A stretch of DNA of 64,000 nt, taken from Trichobilharzia szidati (lineage: Eukaryota > Platyhelminthes > Trematoda > Strigeidida > Schistosomatidae). The stretch spans positions 55,587,564 through 55,651,563 of the forward strand of contig OX235279.1 in NCBI GenBank assembly GCA_944472155.2. Direction: 5' to 3'. Under the pieces are notes generated by a model. It saw only the letters and a list, made by a program, of their open reading frames with translations, made no database searches and was not told where the DNA came from. Position numbers and translations under genes: made by a program. Positions within the stretch are counted from its first letter, which is position 1, and every line of letters starts with the position of its first letter. Positions 46,120 through 58,267 of this stretch are shown here, in pieces.

Positions 46120-47662
46120 AGAATTGCTGTATGATTTTCATTGCGAACAATATATGTTGTGGTAGAATCCCATTGTTTTGATTGTGTTAAGATGCTCTTC
46201 CGGTCGCCGTGACGCAGTTGCTATTGTATCGATAAATTTCTGACATCCTCACGAAGTTTATGCTTAAATGCGAATCATTTTGCAGGCCCTTGCAAGTGTA
46301 TGGTTTGTCATGAGTTCTTGCTACAGTCCAGTTAGGTCAATGCGCTCAAGTATCTTCGTTGTATGAAGAGATAAACACTTGAGGTTTATTACTCACCCAC
46401 AAATACCGCTCTAAATGTTTCTGTGATACGACTTGAGATATTGGGATAGTTTCATGCTTTTTTTTATGTCTGAAATGCAGTAGTTGCTAAAATAATGTTT
46501 CCTATGCTAATGTGTCATTTTCAAACCGCGCATTTGATCGATGGGACTTGAAGCTTTCGCATTCGAATTGACCTTTTTGATGAGTTCATCTGTTTCGTGC
46601 ATGTAAAACTATCATTGAGCGGGACTCATGGCAAAAATTTGTGTCACTTTCTCAGTGCAACATATCGAGGGATTTCGTTTCTCAAGGGATTATTGGTCTC
46701 AAGTATCTGTAGCAGAAAAGCATGTACCGTAAGCCTCTCACACCTGTCTTAAGTACCTAACGCGTGTAGTGTTTCGGTTGATTTCGTTTATGTGGCCTGT
46801 ACGAATCTTTAAGCGTCAATGCGGTATACATCCACTGTGTTTGATGTTCCGATTGATAGATATTCTAATTGCACAACTGTTACCGTAGAGTTGTCAAGTG
46901 GACTCATCTGGGTTAAGGTTATTTGACTTCTAGCCGTTAACTCATTTAACTGTGTAACTGTCCTATCTGAAATTGTCTACTTAGATTGTCGTCGAAAGGA
47001 TCGATCGTCTTAAGATGTACGCTTTCTTATGGGTCATCAAGTAAAATCCTACTATATCACAATTGCGATACGGTAGATCTGTTGTACGAGCAACCCACGA
47101 ACGCTTGATTTTCATTTTATGGATAAAACTGCTGCTCATTGCCAAATTAAGTGATGCTAATTGTGTGGATGAAACAGGAGTAATTAAAACTTCTGCTGAA
47201 AGCCAGTAACTAATGTGGAATTCACGGTTGTAAGTTTTAAACGTCCGTTGAATTCAATAGAGATCCGAAAAGTTGTGACTGGTGAATAAAGTAAGTTGCG
47301 TATACCAGTATTAATTTTTAGTTAGGACGACATACGATACCTTTGGCCATATATTACAGTTATACGAATATTTTAGAATTTGTTGTATGGCATACAGTAA
47401 ATATTTTGTTCGTCATAAGGTCTACGTAGCATCCCGCCTCATAGAAGTGATTACTTTCCCATGGTCTGTTTCCAGAAAGGGAGTGGTTCTTCTGTGTATG
47501 GTGAAGTGTTTTAAATGTCACGTGATCTTAGCAATGAACGCAGTTTTTTTGGTTGGACACTACTTTCTCTGGTGCATACTGAATTCTATCAGTCTGGTTC
47601 ACAATGTGGCCGCCATTCTAGGTAGCTCATCATGGAGCACATGGATTTGATGATATTACAAA
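46120..47662. other. Sequence downstream of RPL3, no gene recognised
   Basis: Presumably begins with the RPL3 3' untranslated region; no AATAAA lies close to the stop codon. No other gene, RNA or repeat was identified. Confidence 0.4.
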
Positions 47663-47777
47663 GTTACCACAGCTATTCGGACTCGCGACTGACCTCCTGT
47701 AGGACTTGTGTCCAATCAAAATACCCACTGCAGTCCTACAGGAGGTCAATCGCGAGTCCGAATAGCCCAGTGGTAAC
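47663..47777. repeat. Large inverted repeat (hairpin) at the head of SINE-2
   Basis: 47,673-47,706 (CTATTCGGACTCGCGACTGA at its start) is complementary to 47,732-47,765 with one mismatch over 34 bases, and complementarity continues with small interruptions to GTTACCAC (47,663-47,670) opposite GTGGTAAC (47,770-47,777). The loop is about 25 bases. The arms are the 5' end of the SINE-2 element, one copy turned around. Confidence 0.9.
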
Positions 47778-47940
47778 GTCTCTGACTGCAGCACTGGGTG
47801 ACGCGGGTTCGAATCATAAGGGACATGATTTCCTTTAAGGTTGCAGATACGCCTTGCTGATAAGTGCCAACTAGCACGAAACCTAGGTTCAAGACTTCCT
47901 GCCAATTACCTCCAACTTCTAATATCATCGAACGCAGAGC
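47732..47940 (+). mobile_element. SINE-2 family, copy 2, tRNA-derived
   Basis: Contains a tRNA-like head with A box TAGCCCAGTGG (47,763-47,773) and B box GGTTCGAATC near 47,806, followed by a body shared with the copy at 37.0-37.1 kb (GTGCCAACTAGCACGAAACCTAGGTT and TACCTCCAAC in pieces). The head differs from the SINE at 19.6 kb, so this is a separate family. No poly-A tail is obvious. Confidence 0.7.
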
Positions 47941-50580
47941 TTATGGAAAGCTTGCTGTGATTCCTAAACAGTTTGAAATTCTATTGGAGTTATGTCACTG
48001 GAGGCGTAATGACGCCTCAATTAAAGGTGTACTTACTAGCTAGCCGCTACTTGTGGCACTCAGATCAACACAGTTGTCCATTTTGTCTCGCAATATTTCC
48101 TCCTGCTGAGAACCTATACATATTAGAATTATAAACTGCAACTTAAATTGCTTCCTCATTTGCCATTTTAGCGTACTAGCGTAGATTAATAATCTCACTC
48201 CTATAGTGCGTGCGGTGATTTCCTGAAGATGTAGCGTATCTATAGAGTCAGCCTGTATCCAATCTTTTACCAATATTTCTGATTGTCAAGGGTGTGTATG
48301 GGTCGTTATTCCTAGTCGTCCTCATGATATGGTGTTGCATCATCAAGTGAACCGGTTAACCAAAGGCATGTTTAGAAAAGTTAGTCGTAAGTTCATACGT
48401 ATATTATGGTCATGGTAAATTTGTAATTACCTGACATGTTGATTTCATTTGTCGCATATTATTTGTGTCTAATAATAGGACATCACTGAGTAGATAATAA
48501 GAAAATTCATTATTTTTATCATGTGAATTGTTAATAAGTCGTAAATTTCTGCATTTGTAATTCACATAGTAAATTAAACGTCCTTTAACTTCGATATTTT
48601 TCCAAATATAAGAATACAATTAATCAGCTACTTCGATTATGTGGCAGAATGCTGTGCCACCTACTCCTCGATATATTGCCGTGTCAACTGTTTGTATTCT
48701 GAGATATTTACTTCAGTTTGAAGTCAACCGCACACCCAACATTTAATTGACTATCAAAGAAAAGACGCCATGACTCCTCTTAGCACACTGCATTGACGTC
48801 TAATTGCTATGCATTGCTAACGGTAAAAAAATAGGTAAGGTGGAAAGCTAAGTTAATCTGACAGTGATTTAGGTTTCAGATGTGTTGCTTCTCTGTTGAC
48901 TTTTCAAATACTACTCGAATTCGGCATGTAGTTTGGAGTTATCTTGACAAAGCTGATCAATACAAGAATTATAGTTGTGTTACAAAATATATCAATTCTG
49001 GGGTTGGTTTGCTCTGAAAGTGTATGAATATGAAATTATGTGCTAAGCCAAAGTATTGTAAACTCATAAACCCTTTCTTCCATACTGAATTCGTGACATT
49101 CCTGGTAATTGCACTGTTAATTATCTAACTTCGACAGTTGACTTCCCAAATTAAGTACGATCGTAGGTGTGGGCACTTCTTATGACCTAAATATTGAACA
49201 GTTTTATTATTTCACAATTTTGCGTTTTTGTTTACCTGTTGTTGCAGTGGTATTTTGAATTGTGGTAACTTGTACTTGTATGCTTACGGATATAAGCTTA
49301 TATGAGTTGTCATTTTCATTCATTCCTACACGTTAACGTCAATGTAACTTATGAATACAGTGGTTGCATAAGTAATGTATCTGCCGCATTTTAAATCATT
49401 CAGTGAAAGTGATTATTTTTATGATGTCCAACTGTATGAAGTGGCACTCAGTTCATGGATCCAGGCATATAATTGGTTATTGCTCCTTTAGGAAGTTTTT
49501 TTATGGAAGAACTTAGTTTACTCGACTGAAGATAGTAAATACAGGATTGTATCAACGTTAAAAGTCAACTTTAAATACAAATATAAATTGGTTAGTTTGT
49601 GATGGAAAACTTATCTCCAAGTTGATGCGATCACTTAGTTACTCACATTGCTTGAACGACTTTAGGTTCGTGTACTTGCTGACCTCGATTATCCTTTTCG
49701 AATTATCAAGCAGTTTACTATGCCTGGTCCTAGATCACAGATAACACTGCTCAGCTAACGAAGGGAGAAAAATACATCTGTGTGCCGTCCTTACGATATT
49801 GCCCCAGTTCATATGTGTGTGCACCTACGTCTATGCCTATGTTAGTCACGTCCAGCTTGGTTATTGTACGCTCGCTCTGTTTTCTTAGTGCCTGAAGCTG
49901 GACGTTGAATCAGTTTTTGATGCAGCTCTATCTTCCCTATTTGTGGTGAGAGCCGGCTGCTACCTAAAGTTGGTAGACAGTAATTGACGTCAATGTTTAT
50001 GTCCCCAATATTGGTGGTGAGAAAATATGAACAAAGGCTTTGCGTAGGCGGATACAGTTAGCACATGGATGATCTGACACAGCCACAAGGAGATGCCAGG
50101 TTAACTTTCTGTGAGAAACAACCAATCAAAAGACAGTATTTTCTACTAACAATAATCTACAATAATGTACTTAAAAATCTATAAATGTATGTTGATTTTC
50201 CTTAATAAACAATCTGTTGCCTGGCCCTTGTCTTCTGTTGTTACACATTTACTTGGGTTATTGAAAAGCTTGGTAGATTATAAGCATCATGTATGCTGCA
50301 GGTGGTGTTATATTCTTCGTGGGTTGCTGCAACAGTAGCTATTCTCTGCTCGTCTTTTTGCTGATTTGTCTATATGCTTGATTGGTTCTACTAGATGATC
50401 ATGCTCATCCGCAAATGGTAGATTTATTTGTTAAAATCAGCGGTGGTAAATGCTCCATCAAGATATTATTTACAGATGTCTGCCGTCAAATATAGAGCTT
50501 GTTGTCAATCAGCATACACAGAAGTCTCTACCATTTAGCTCAAAGCCAGTAAGTGCAATTTTTGTGGTTATTATGCTTGT
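47941..50580. other. Non-coding, no gene recognised
   Basis: AT-rich with no supported feature apart from scattered low-complexity runs. Confidence 0.4.
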
Positions 50581-50584
50581 CAAC

Positions 50585-50870
50585 CATAGTGGTGTTGCGA
50601 TTTACGTAGACGATATGACTATCAGTCTGAATTATTTGATTGACTTGTCGTGTTGTGCAAAATGTTAGAGTATGCTTTCTCCCTTGAGGAGTACAAATGT
50701 ACGTTTTCGTGGATCCGGCGAAATTTCATCGTTTCATTTTCGATGAACCTTACTGTTGACCAGATTCACAAGATGTATGTTTTTCAGACTGTTTGCTCCC
50801 TCTAAAGTTAAAACTATATAGTCTTTTCGTGGTCTCGTCAGCTATTCACCGTGTGTATTTGGCTATTGCT
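50585..50870 (+). pseudogene. Possible remnant of a Gypsy-type reverse transcriptase
   Basis: GVAIYVDDMTISLN resembles the YxDD catalytic motif of LTR retrotransposon reverse transcriptases. After frameshifts, EEYKCTFSW and LFAPSKVKT followed by SFRGLVSYS fit the later pattern (KCxF, then P..V..LRSFLGLxSYY). Spacing is about right, but stops are frequent, so it is a weak call. Confidence 0.4.
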
Positions 50871-52086
50871 GTCGAAATTATGATTCGTGGACTGATCCTT
50901 GTGAGTATCAGCGTGCATGTCGCTTAATTATTGTCATCTCAGTTGTACATTATTGTAGCTGCTGTTGTTGTTGGGCTGTTCTTTCAGATAACTTTATCAG
51001 TTTTATATCCTCAATATAATATAATTCCCTTGGGTTTCCAGTAGAACATAACGCTTTAACAGCATTTCTTTATTTCATCCTATTCTCTGCAGTCCTCTTT
51101 AGCTGGCTTCACGATTACCCAATAGGTATCATTGCTCTCCTTCAAAACAGTTGTTTTTAGTTAAGATTAGATTAATAAGATCAGTATGAATAGCTTACAG
51201 TCCAAAACACATATGTATATGATAATATGCGTAAATATAACACTAAACTGAATATTAGATAGAGTAAAGCAGATAAAGGGTTTTCCTCGTAAATGTACAG
51301 GAAAGTTTATGCACACAAAGTGGCTGGAATTGTTAATTTTGTATTTAGTTTCCCCTCCCCTCTAAGCAGACTACTGTTGCTTTTAATGTTTAGCGTACTT
51401 ACTGCCTGGATGCTATTGATAAGGAGTGTCGGCAGATGACTGCGGCTTTCCTCAGAACACTTCCATAGACTCTGACTACGCGCTAGCCCAATCACGAATA
51501 CGTCCACTACTGTATGGTCACTGAAAACGTGCAGGAATAAAGCCTCTTTGCCCCCAACTCGTCAGAACACTACGTTCCTATTCAAAGAAGAAATAAGCGC
51601 AAGTATACTAAAGACTGATAGGAAGGCTTATCTAAAGAAAACCTGCCATAATATCCGGTCAGTGCGGAGTGACTTGTGAAGACTTTATTGATAACCTAGA
51701 ACCAATGGCTATTAAGTGCCAGTATAATTCTACAGGCTCATCTAAAATTATTGACACAATAGGACTGATTCCGATGGACTCCGAACATTAGGGAACAAAG
51801 CTGTTCATACGCTAGCTGACCGGATATCTTAGCACCGACTGCAAACATTCTTTGGTGACAAATACGAAAGAGGTAGAAAAGGAGAACAACTATTTGATTT
51901 ATTTGTTTCTTCTCCTCGGTAATCAGGTTCCCTCAAACATCTCTTATTGTTTTCATCATCTGGGTTGATCTCTTCGCGAAAAGCGAGCAGTCTGGTTATC
52001 TGATATAATGTCCTGAGGTCTCTTTCACCAGCGGCCCACCTGCCCGTTCTGCTTCAGCTTCCGGCGAGTGTGTCGGAGAATTGTCT
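50871..52086. other. Non-coding, no gene recognised
   Basis: No supported feature. Confidence 0.4.
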
Positions 52087-53500
52087 TTAGTCTCTCGTAG
52101 CACTCTTCTTCACTTTTCCATTCAGTACAGTGTACACTGAACTCAGCTTCTGCTTCTCCTGTTGTGCATCTCTGCATTGAGTCATCTTCTCTCTCCCCAT
52201 CCTCCTCTCCTCTCCTCGATTAGCTTCTAGGTAGAAGTTCGTTGGCAGCCATTCCCTGTTGTGTCTCTTCTTTCTTCCTAGAACAGTTGTACACGTTTCC
52301 TTGAACATCATCTTCAGAGAGTTAGTTCCGATGTTCTTCCACACAGGTGTCCTCAGCGATAACGCGTAGTGTCTCCGACTTTGTTCTGATCTGATCTGTA
52401 GTAAAGGTATCCCATATAGTTTTGTCCTTCACTTTCTGCGTGTTGAACTTGAGTTGTGGTCTGTCTCCAGTTGTTTTGAAGGATTTCAGCTCCACCTTGG
52501 AGGTTCCTCGAACCAGACAGTGGTGAGAGTCCACATCTGCTCCCCTTCTCGACTTTGTGTCCAGCAGGCTAGCTGATCTCAACCTCATTGAGCAGCCTTG
52601 CTTGAGTTAATATTACTCTACAACACTGTGTGAATTATCAAAATAAAATCTTATCCATAATGGAGTTATGCTCTACCACAGTGCCCAAGATTTATACTTA
52701 TATCAATTGAGACGAAGTCTATCTGGTTTGTGGTGTGTCCGTCATGCGAAATGCATGTTGCTTTGTGTATATCCTTGTGATTGTATACGCTGCCTCCGAT
52801 CACCAGATCATTGAAAACACAGAAGTCTGCGAAGAGTTCTCCGTTCTCATTCATTTCGTCCAGAGCCACACAACCCATGATGAGTTCTCTTCATGTATTA
52901 TCTGGTCACAGTTTGGCATTCATATTACCCATAAGGATTTTGATGTCGCCATTTGGGATGTTGTCGACTACTGTTTGCAGGTGTCTATAAAAAGTTTCCT
53001 CCTTGTCTTGCTCCGCGTTGTTTGTAGCACTGTGCGTAGCATTTGATAATTGTGACCTGCCTTACTTCCTTTTGAGTTGAATCTTGCTGTCGTGTTCCTG
53101 GATGAAATTGGTTCCCACTGCATAAGAGCTGTGGCTGCCGCTGGTGACATTATGATAGCCACTCACTGCCTCTATGTGCTTGTGGTTGTCGTCTGGGTGA
53201 CTGGAGCAGGCTACTGACTTACCAGTTGACAATTTTGACAGTCCACATCAATTCCATCTGCTGTCACAGATGCCCAGCATTTCTATGCCATATCTTCGCA
53301 TTTCTTTGGCTACATGGGCAGCCTTCCTAGTCTCGTAGATTGTACGTACATTCCACGTCCCCATTCTTATTCTTGCTTTCATCGAGAGGAGATACGTCGA
53401 CTGGGTGACTGGTTTCCCGGAGGCTTTCACCTGCTTGCGTAATCTCGCCTCGCCGACTCCAGCGAAGAATAAGATTGTTATTTGAATTTTTTGCATTTTT
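52087..53500 (-). pseudogene. RTE-clade retrotransposon, endonuclease half
   Basis: Minus-strand frames give the APE endonuclease in order: RMGTWNVRTIYETRK (the opening WNVRT motif) and MLGICDSRWN (53,248-53,496), then ILMGNMNAK, NENGELFADFCVFNDLVIGG and TNQIDFVSI (52,666-52,880), then RRGADVDSHHCLVRG, the SDHHLV motif with Asp-Ser order altered, and the linker with LGRKKRHNREWL (52,087-52,588). Each block is broken by stops. Similarity ends at 52,087 before the reverse transcriptase. A 95-base repeat interrupts it at about 52,600-52,690. The family resembles the RTE fragment at 22.4-23.9 kb, which has the complementary half. Confidence 0.85.
52600..52700 (-). repeat. Short dispersed repeat, copy 3, inserted in the RTE endonuclease
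   Basis: Minus-strand match to the repeats at 13.6 and 14.3 kb (complement of GGGCACTGTGGTAGAG, TTATTTTGATAA and AGTAATATTA visible). It separates the QIDFVSI block from the SASLLDTKSRRGAD block of the endonuclease. ATTGAG is present on both sides (52,586-52,591 and about 52,706-52,711), a possible target duplication. It is younger than the RTE copy. Confidence 0.7.
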
Positions 53501-53873
53501 AATATATTTTTGTGTGCTAAAGTTTCTCTAGCAGTTTGATAGCCTTTGTAGTGACAGGTTGCCAGCCCTACTCCAAACCCTCACTCTTTAACAAGGCTTG
53601 TGATAGGCTAAGAAACTAGCAAGCTAGTTAACTGTACGAGGTTAGGTATTTTCATTTAGAGCGAAGTAATAACCAGCAATGCATTTGTTTGGGACACACA
53701 GTAAACAATAAGCTAAGAAAAGCAATGTAAAGAATATTTAATGACAGTAAATTACAGGTCATATATTCTAAACGTTCACTTGTGATTTCCAGAATGTAAA
53801 ACGAAGCGCCTAGTGTAGCCATCTCTGTATGTATCTTTAGAGGTTGACGGGCTCACCAGTTTAGGTGATTGAA
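53501..53873 (-). other. Likely remainder of the Gypsy 3' LTR or flank
   Basis: Lies between the RTE remnant and the portion of LTR shared with the 4.4-kb copy. CTAGCTTGCTAG (in minus orientation near 53,610) also appears near 22,420. The far LTR end, expected to finish in CA on the minus strand, could not be fixed because the 5' LTR is missing. Confidence 0.35.
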
Positions 53874-54210
53874 GGTATTGACGTTCGCGAGTTGTACGGA
53901 TTATACTAACGCAAGATCTTATACCAACAACCACTATAGTGTTCGTTCTTCGAGTACCAAATGGTAAAGCAAAAGACCAGATTTTGTCGTCCAAATACGA
54001 TATATATTTTGGGACCAAATCGCGGGTAGGAATGAATGCTTAGCTAGCTAGTAATCGTGCACGCACGTGACACGACGGAGCACCAAATGGCGGGGATGCT
54101 TGACCGTAAGCCTTCAGCTAAACAAGTCGACTTAAACAGTGATGGTCAGCATCCAATGTTGAGTGATGATTGCTGTGGTTAATAATTTTGGGGAATTATT
54201 TACCGCTACA
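53874..54210 (-). repeat. 3' LTR (proximal part) of the Gypsy element
   Basis: Starts on the minus strand with TGTAGCGGTAAATAATTCC directly after a polypurine tract, as expected for the U3 end of a 3' LTR. It matches the copy at 4,437-4,773 in the opposite orientation. The full LTR probably continues below 53,874. Confidence 0.75.
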
Positions 54211-54229
54211 GCTCACTCCCCCCCTAGTG
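54211..54229 (-). promoter_or_regulatory. Polypurine tract (plus-strand primer site)
   Basis: The minus strand reads ACTAGGGGGGGAGTGAGC immediately before TGTAG of the LTR. A G-rich purine run at this position is the standard primer for second-strand synthesis in LTR retrotransposons. Confidence 0.75.
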
Positions 54230-54665
54230 GGTTTGTGAGGACCCTAAGACATGACCAGCCGGAAGTAAAAAAATCTCGATGGTTCCCTGATGGGTGAAAA
54301 AAATCTTCCGAGCGGCTTGATGGAGAGCCTGCTGGTCTGTCTGCCTATGCTAATAGGGTGTCTGTACATAGCTTCCTCGATGTTGTTCGTTGGATCCCGT
54401 GCTTCGTTTGTTTCCTGTCCAGTGCCCGTTGCACCTGGAAAAGGAAACAAGAATGCTGAGAACCTTGTCAAGAAAAATGTACCAAATTAGCGTTTTTTTT
54501 CAAAAAAAAATACGACATGCATCTACTATACAGTAAAATAATGTAAAGTTCAAAATATCGGGAAAAAAAATATACATCTAATTTAATTTTATGTACGGTT
54601 ATAGGAAAAATATTATTTACTTGTGTTAAATGATGCAACATAAAAAAAATTGATGTGTCACTCAG
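54230..54665 (-). other. Gypsy 3' untranslated region
   Basis: Interval between the pol stop (54,666) and the polypurine tract. No env-like frame; a 75-codon minus frame (54,244-54,471) has no recognisable features. Confidence 0.5.
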
Positions 54666-57600
54666 TTATGTGAGATAGGTGTGAAGGTATTCTGGGAATC
54701 TAACGTAACGTCCAGAACGCGTTTTTTTAGAGTGATCGACCGAAGGTTCAGTGGCTTTCGCCGTGCTAGGGAGTTCTTCGAAGACTGAAGTAGATTCAAT
54801 TACTTGTGAATTATCGGGTACGTTTAGCTCCAGGCTAATGGGGTTACCTTCCAAGTAAGCTGGTTTCAGACGGTCGATACTGACGGTGTCTTCGCGGCCT
54901 TTTTTGTCTAAAACGAAGAATTTATCAGTACGTTTAATCACTTTAAATGGTCCGTCATATGGGGGTTCTAGAGGACGACGTACCGAGTCGCGACGAACAA
55001 ATACATGTGAAGAAGTTTTTAAACAAGGGTGAACGAAAACATCAATGGACTGTGGTCGGAGGGGAGCAGGTTTAACTGAACGCATAGCGTTTGTAAGCCT
55101 GCTGACGTATGAGGAGTGATCTACCACTGGTGGGAAGCAGGAGGGAGAAACAAACTCACCTGGCAGTCGTAGTGTTGTGCCATATACTAGCTCAGAGGTA
55201 GTACAACCAGCATCGGTTTTTAAGGCGTTTCGTATCCCTAGGAGAACTAACGGAAGGGATTCAGTCCAATGGGTGCTATTTGCAGCTGATAAACCAGCTT
55301 TCAACTGTCTGTGTAGACGTTCTACCATACCATTCGCTTGAGGATGGTAGGCTGTTGTTCGAAAACGCATACAACCAAGGATTTTAGTCAAAGCGAAGAA
55401 TAAACCGCTTTCGAATTGCCGCCCACGATCAGTTGTTATGGAAGATGGGCATCCAAAGTTTGCGATCCATCTCTCTACAAAGACGCGTGCGACAGTTTCA
55501 GCAGATATATCTTTGAGGGGTACTGCTTCAGGCCATCGTGTGAAGCGATCGATGCAGGTTAACATATAGGTGTATCCATGAGATTCTGGAAGGGGGCCAA
55601 CTAAATCTATATGGACGTGTTCGAAACGGGCATCAGGGATAAGAAAAGTGCCAAGGGGGCTTTTAGTGTGTCTTATTACCTTGCACTTTTGGCAAGCTAA
55701 GCACGTCTGTGCCCATTCCCTTACTTCCTTGTTAATACCAGGCCAACAAAACCTACTAGTTACGAATTTGACAGTAGTTCGAATACCTGGATGGGATAAG
55801 CCATGCAACGTATTGAAGACGTTACGGCGATAACTTTTAGGCACGATGGGGCGAGGAGTACTAGTGGAAATGTCACACAGAATAGTATCCTTTCCTATAC
55901 CTAAGGGTTTCTTGGCTAGTTGTAGAGTTGTTTTCGACAACTCACGCTGAAGTTCAATATCTTCTTTTTGAAGACGAGCCAGTTTTACAAGGTCTATGTC
56001 GTCGATTTCGGTGAAAGAACAAATACGTGACAAGGCATCTGCCACAGTGTTGTTCACTCCGGAAACATGGCGAATATCTGATGTAAACTGTGAAACGTAA
56101 TCTAGTTGTCGCGATTCCCTGGGTGAATACTTATCTGAAGTTGAGTTCAGAGAGTACGTCAGAGGTTTGTGGTCAGTGAAAATGATGAATTCACGACCCT
56201 CAACTGAATGTCGAAAATGACGTAGAGCACAGTACATAGCTAGAAGTTCTCTCCCGAATGTGCTGTACTTCGTTTCAGCTACTTGAAGGCGCCTCGAGAA
56301 AAAGGCGAGTGGTTGCCATTCGTTGTTAACTAGTTGTTGCAGAACTGCGCCGATTGCAGTGTCTGATGCATCAACCGAGATACTCAACGGTGCCGTTGGA
56401 TCCTGATACATAAGAAGGGTGGCATCTGCAATAGCTTTCTTTACCTGAGTAAAAGCATGTCGAGCAGACGTGTCGAGTTCGATAGCCTTGTTGTTCCCTG
56501 GAAGGAGATCGGTTAATGGCTGAATTAGAGAAGCACAATTAGGAATAAAACGTCGGTAATAACTTACCAAGCCGTTAAAAGTGCGAAGGCATTTTACTGT
56601 CTTTGGCTCTGGAAAGTTCAGTATTGCTTCGACTTTAGTAGCCAGTGGGCGAATGCCCTGACAGTCAATAGTGTGACCCAGAAAATCGAGTGAGTCAACG
56701 CCTATCTGACACTTCTGTATATTGATGGTAACACCATGTTGGCGTAACCTTTCAAATGCCAAGTCCAAGTGTCTAAGGTGAGTTTCCTTATCTGGACTGG
56801 CAATGAGGCAGTCGTCTAAGTATGCGTATACAAAGTCGAGACCGCGAAATACTTCGTTGATGAAGCGTTGGAATGTTTGGGCCGCATTTCGGAGGCCGAA
56901 TGGCATACGTAGGAATTCAAAAAGTCCGAAAGGCGTGATGATAGCCGTTTTCGGAATATCTTCCGTTGCCATGGGGATTTGGTTATATGCTTTAACCAAG
57001 TCGATTTTGGAGAATATAGATGCTCCAGATAACGTTGCCGTCAAGTCGTGTATGTGAGGCAAAGGGTAGCAATCAGGAGTTGTTTTGGCGTTCACTCGCC
57101 GGTAATCACCAGTGGGTCGCCAATCGTTACTATCCTTTTTCGGTACCATATGCAACGGGGATGCCCATGGACTATTCGATGGTCGAATGATGCCAAGGGT
57201 GAGCATATGATCGAATTCGTTTCTGGCAATTCTCAGTTTATCAGGGGCCAGTCGTCGTGCTTTAGATGTCACGGGCTGTCCTGAGGTTATGATGTGGTGC
57301 ATAACATTGCTGGTTATACACGGGAGGTCGTTAGATGGGCAATTGAGTTCCGGGTATTTGTCAACAATCGGTTGAAAAGTTGGATCGAGGATTGCTTTCA
57401 TCTTAACGATTGACAAGCTGGGGCCTACGTAAGTTATGCCTTTGATAGACAAACTAGTAGTGTTGTCAATTAATCGTTTACGGCGGACGTCTACGAGCAA
57501 ATCATGATGATTAAGTAGGTCCGTGCCAATGATGGGCATTGTGACGTCAGCGATCAGAAAAATCCACCGAATAGGTTTGCGTAAACCTACGTTCAGATAG

Positions 57601-57821
57601 ACGTATTTCCGACCATAGGTTGCAATTGGTTTTCCATTTGCAGCCTGTAGGTTGAAGTTAGGATCCTTCTGTCGATCTGCTGCTGTAGCAGGAAGGACGC
57701 TGACTTCAGCGCCTGTGTCGACTAGGTATCTAGTCTGGCTAATTACATCGTGGATGTAAAGTGAACGGCTAGTGCCACCGGCGACGGTTGCCGCTAACGC
57801 GTGCCGGCGGGATAGTTTCCC
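54666..57821 (-). CDS. Gypsy (Ty3-type) LTR retrotransposon Pol polyprotein
   Basis: An open frame from the frameshift site at 57,821 to the stop at 54,666, about 1,050 codons; the first internal ATG is at 57,539. Domains in order: aspartic protease ([13 protein letters not shown] and flap-like PIIGTDLL), reverse transcriptase ([40 protein letters not shown]), RNase H ([16 protein letters not shown] and FTDHKPLTY), integrase zinc finger (HGLSHPG ... CLACQKCK) and integrase core ([37 protein letters not shown], giving Asp, Asp, Glu). A short C-terminal tail follows the [12 protein letters not shown] block. All catalytic residues are present and no stop interrupts it. It has no ATG of its own near its start, consistent with expression by frameshifting from gag. 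Protein copies retroelement RNA and integrates the DNA. Confidence 0.92.
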   Translation of the reverse strand, partial: GKLSRRHALAATVAGGTSRSLYIHDVISQTRYLVDTGAEVSVLPATAADRQKDPNFNLQAANGKPIATYGRKYVYLNVGLRKPIRWIFLIADVTMPIIGTDLLNHHDLLVDVRRKRLIDNTTSLSIKGITYVGPSLSIVKMKAILDPTFQPIVDKYPELNCPSNDLPCITSNVMHHIITSGQPVTSKARRLAPDKLRIARNEFDHMLTLGIIRPSNSPWASPLHMVPKKDSNDWRPTGDYRRVNAKTTPDCYPLPHIHDLTATLSGASIFSKIDLVKAYNQIPMATEDIPKTAIITPFGLFEFLRMPFGLRNAAQTFQRFINEVFRGLDFVYAYLDDCLIASPDKETHLRHLDLAFERLRQHGVTINIQKCQIGVDSLDFLGHTIDCQGIRPLATKVEAILNFPEPKTVKCLRTFNGLVSYYRRFIPNCASLIQPLTDLLPGNNKAIELDTSARHAFTQVKKAIADATLLMYQDPTAPLSISVDASDTAIGAVLQQLVNNEWQPLAFFSRRLQVAETKYSTFGRELLAMYCALRHFRHSVEGREFIIFTDHKPLTYSLNSTSDKYSPRESRQLDYVSQFTSDIRHVSGVNNTVADALSRICSFTEIDDIDLVKLARLQKEDIELQRELSKTTLQLAKKPLGIGKDTILCDISTSTPRPIVPKSYRRNVFNTLHGLSHPGIRTTVKFVTSRFCWPGINKEVREWAQTCLACQKCKVIRHTKSPLGTFLIPDARFEHVHIDLVGPLPESHGYTYMLTCIDRFTRWPEAVPLKDISAETVARVFVERWIANFGCPSSITTDRGRQFESGLFFALTKILGCMRFRTTAYHPQANGMVERLHRQLKAGLSAANSTHWTESLPLVLLGIRNALKTDAGCTTSELVYGTTLRLPGEFVSPSCFPPVVDHSSYVSRLTNAMRSVKPAPLRPQSIDVFVHPCLKTSSHVFVRRDSVRRPLEPPYDGPFKVIKRTDKFFVLDKKGREDTVSIDRLKPAYLEGNPISLELNVPDNSQVIESTSVFEELPSTAKATEPSVDHSKKTRSGRYVRFPEYLHTYLT

Positions 57822-58267
57822 ACAGACTTGGAGGCTTTGTCGAAATCACAAGGTTTTCGACAACATTTTGCTTCCTTGCCATAGGTGTTGTGATACCAAC
57901 ACCAGTCAGGATTTTTGAGAGAACGTGTGTTGGACTTAGATCGTCCACGTGCACTTTGCCGTTGAGGGGATTTAGAACGACGATAGGAGGAATTGCTAGG
58001 CTTGTTTGACCTAAGCATCTGCTGGACGGAGTTGATTAACTCTATCATTGCAGAATCCTTCTTCGAAGTCTGTTCGGTAACAGAGTATACTTCGGTAACT
58101 GGCCGTTTCGTTATCTCTAGAATTCTATCTGCAGAGACAGCTAAATCATCTATGGGAACACCATGAAGTGTCACAAGTACAGTCTGAACTGACTGTGGCA
58201 GTTTGGATAAAAATAGTTCTCTAAACAGTAATTCATCGAAATGACTTTGGCCAATGATCTCTTTCAT
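57794..58267 (-). CDS. Gypsy Gag, C-terminal part, 5'-truncated
   Basis: 157 codons ending in TAG at 57,794-57,796. The leading part ([18 protein letters not shown] and [11 protein letters not shown]) is the capsid C-terminal region typical of schistosome Gypsy elements. A Ser/Arg-rich stretch ([17 protein letters not shown]) and a Cys/His cluster ([18 protein letters not shown]) follow, which probably bind RNA; the cluster is not a standard CCHC knuckle. The apparent start ATG at 58,267 coincides with the junction to the tandem array and is not the native start; the N-terminal half of gag and the 5' LTR are missing. The last 27 bases overlap the pol frame. Confidence 0.85.
   Translation of the reverse strand: MKEIIGQSHFDELLFRELFLSKLPQSVQTVLVTLHGVPIDDLAVSADRILEITKRPVTEVYSVTEQTSKKDSAMIELINSVQQMLRSNKPSNSSYRRSKSPQRQSARGRSKSNTRSLKNPDWCWYHNTYGKEAKCCRKPCDFDKASKSVGNYPAGTR
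57815..57821 (-). promoter_or_regulatory. -1 ribosomal frameshift heptamer GGGAAAC
   Basis: On the minus strand the gag codons GTG GGA AAC contain G GGA AAC, which fits X XXY YYZ exactly. Slipping back one base enters the pol frame (GGG AAA CTA), which then runs open to the pol stop. Gag would otherwise end 6 codons later at TAG (57,796-57,794), after CGT. About 8 bases downstream CCGGC can pair with GCCGG (separated by about 20 bases), a possible stimulatory stem. Frames checked by coordinate arithmetic. Confidence 0.85.

Noticed and set aside
50450..50668. A 72-codon gene containing YVDD
   Set aside because: The start of the frame has no reverse-transcriptase similarity; kept only as a weak LTR-element remnant from 50,585.
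54244..54471. Possible env or accessory gene of the Gypsy element
   Set aside because: 75 codons, no signal peptide or membrane segment; lies in the 3' untranslated region.
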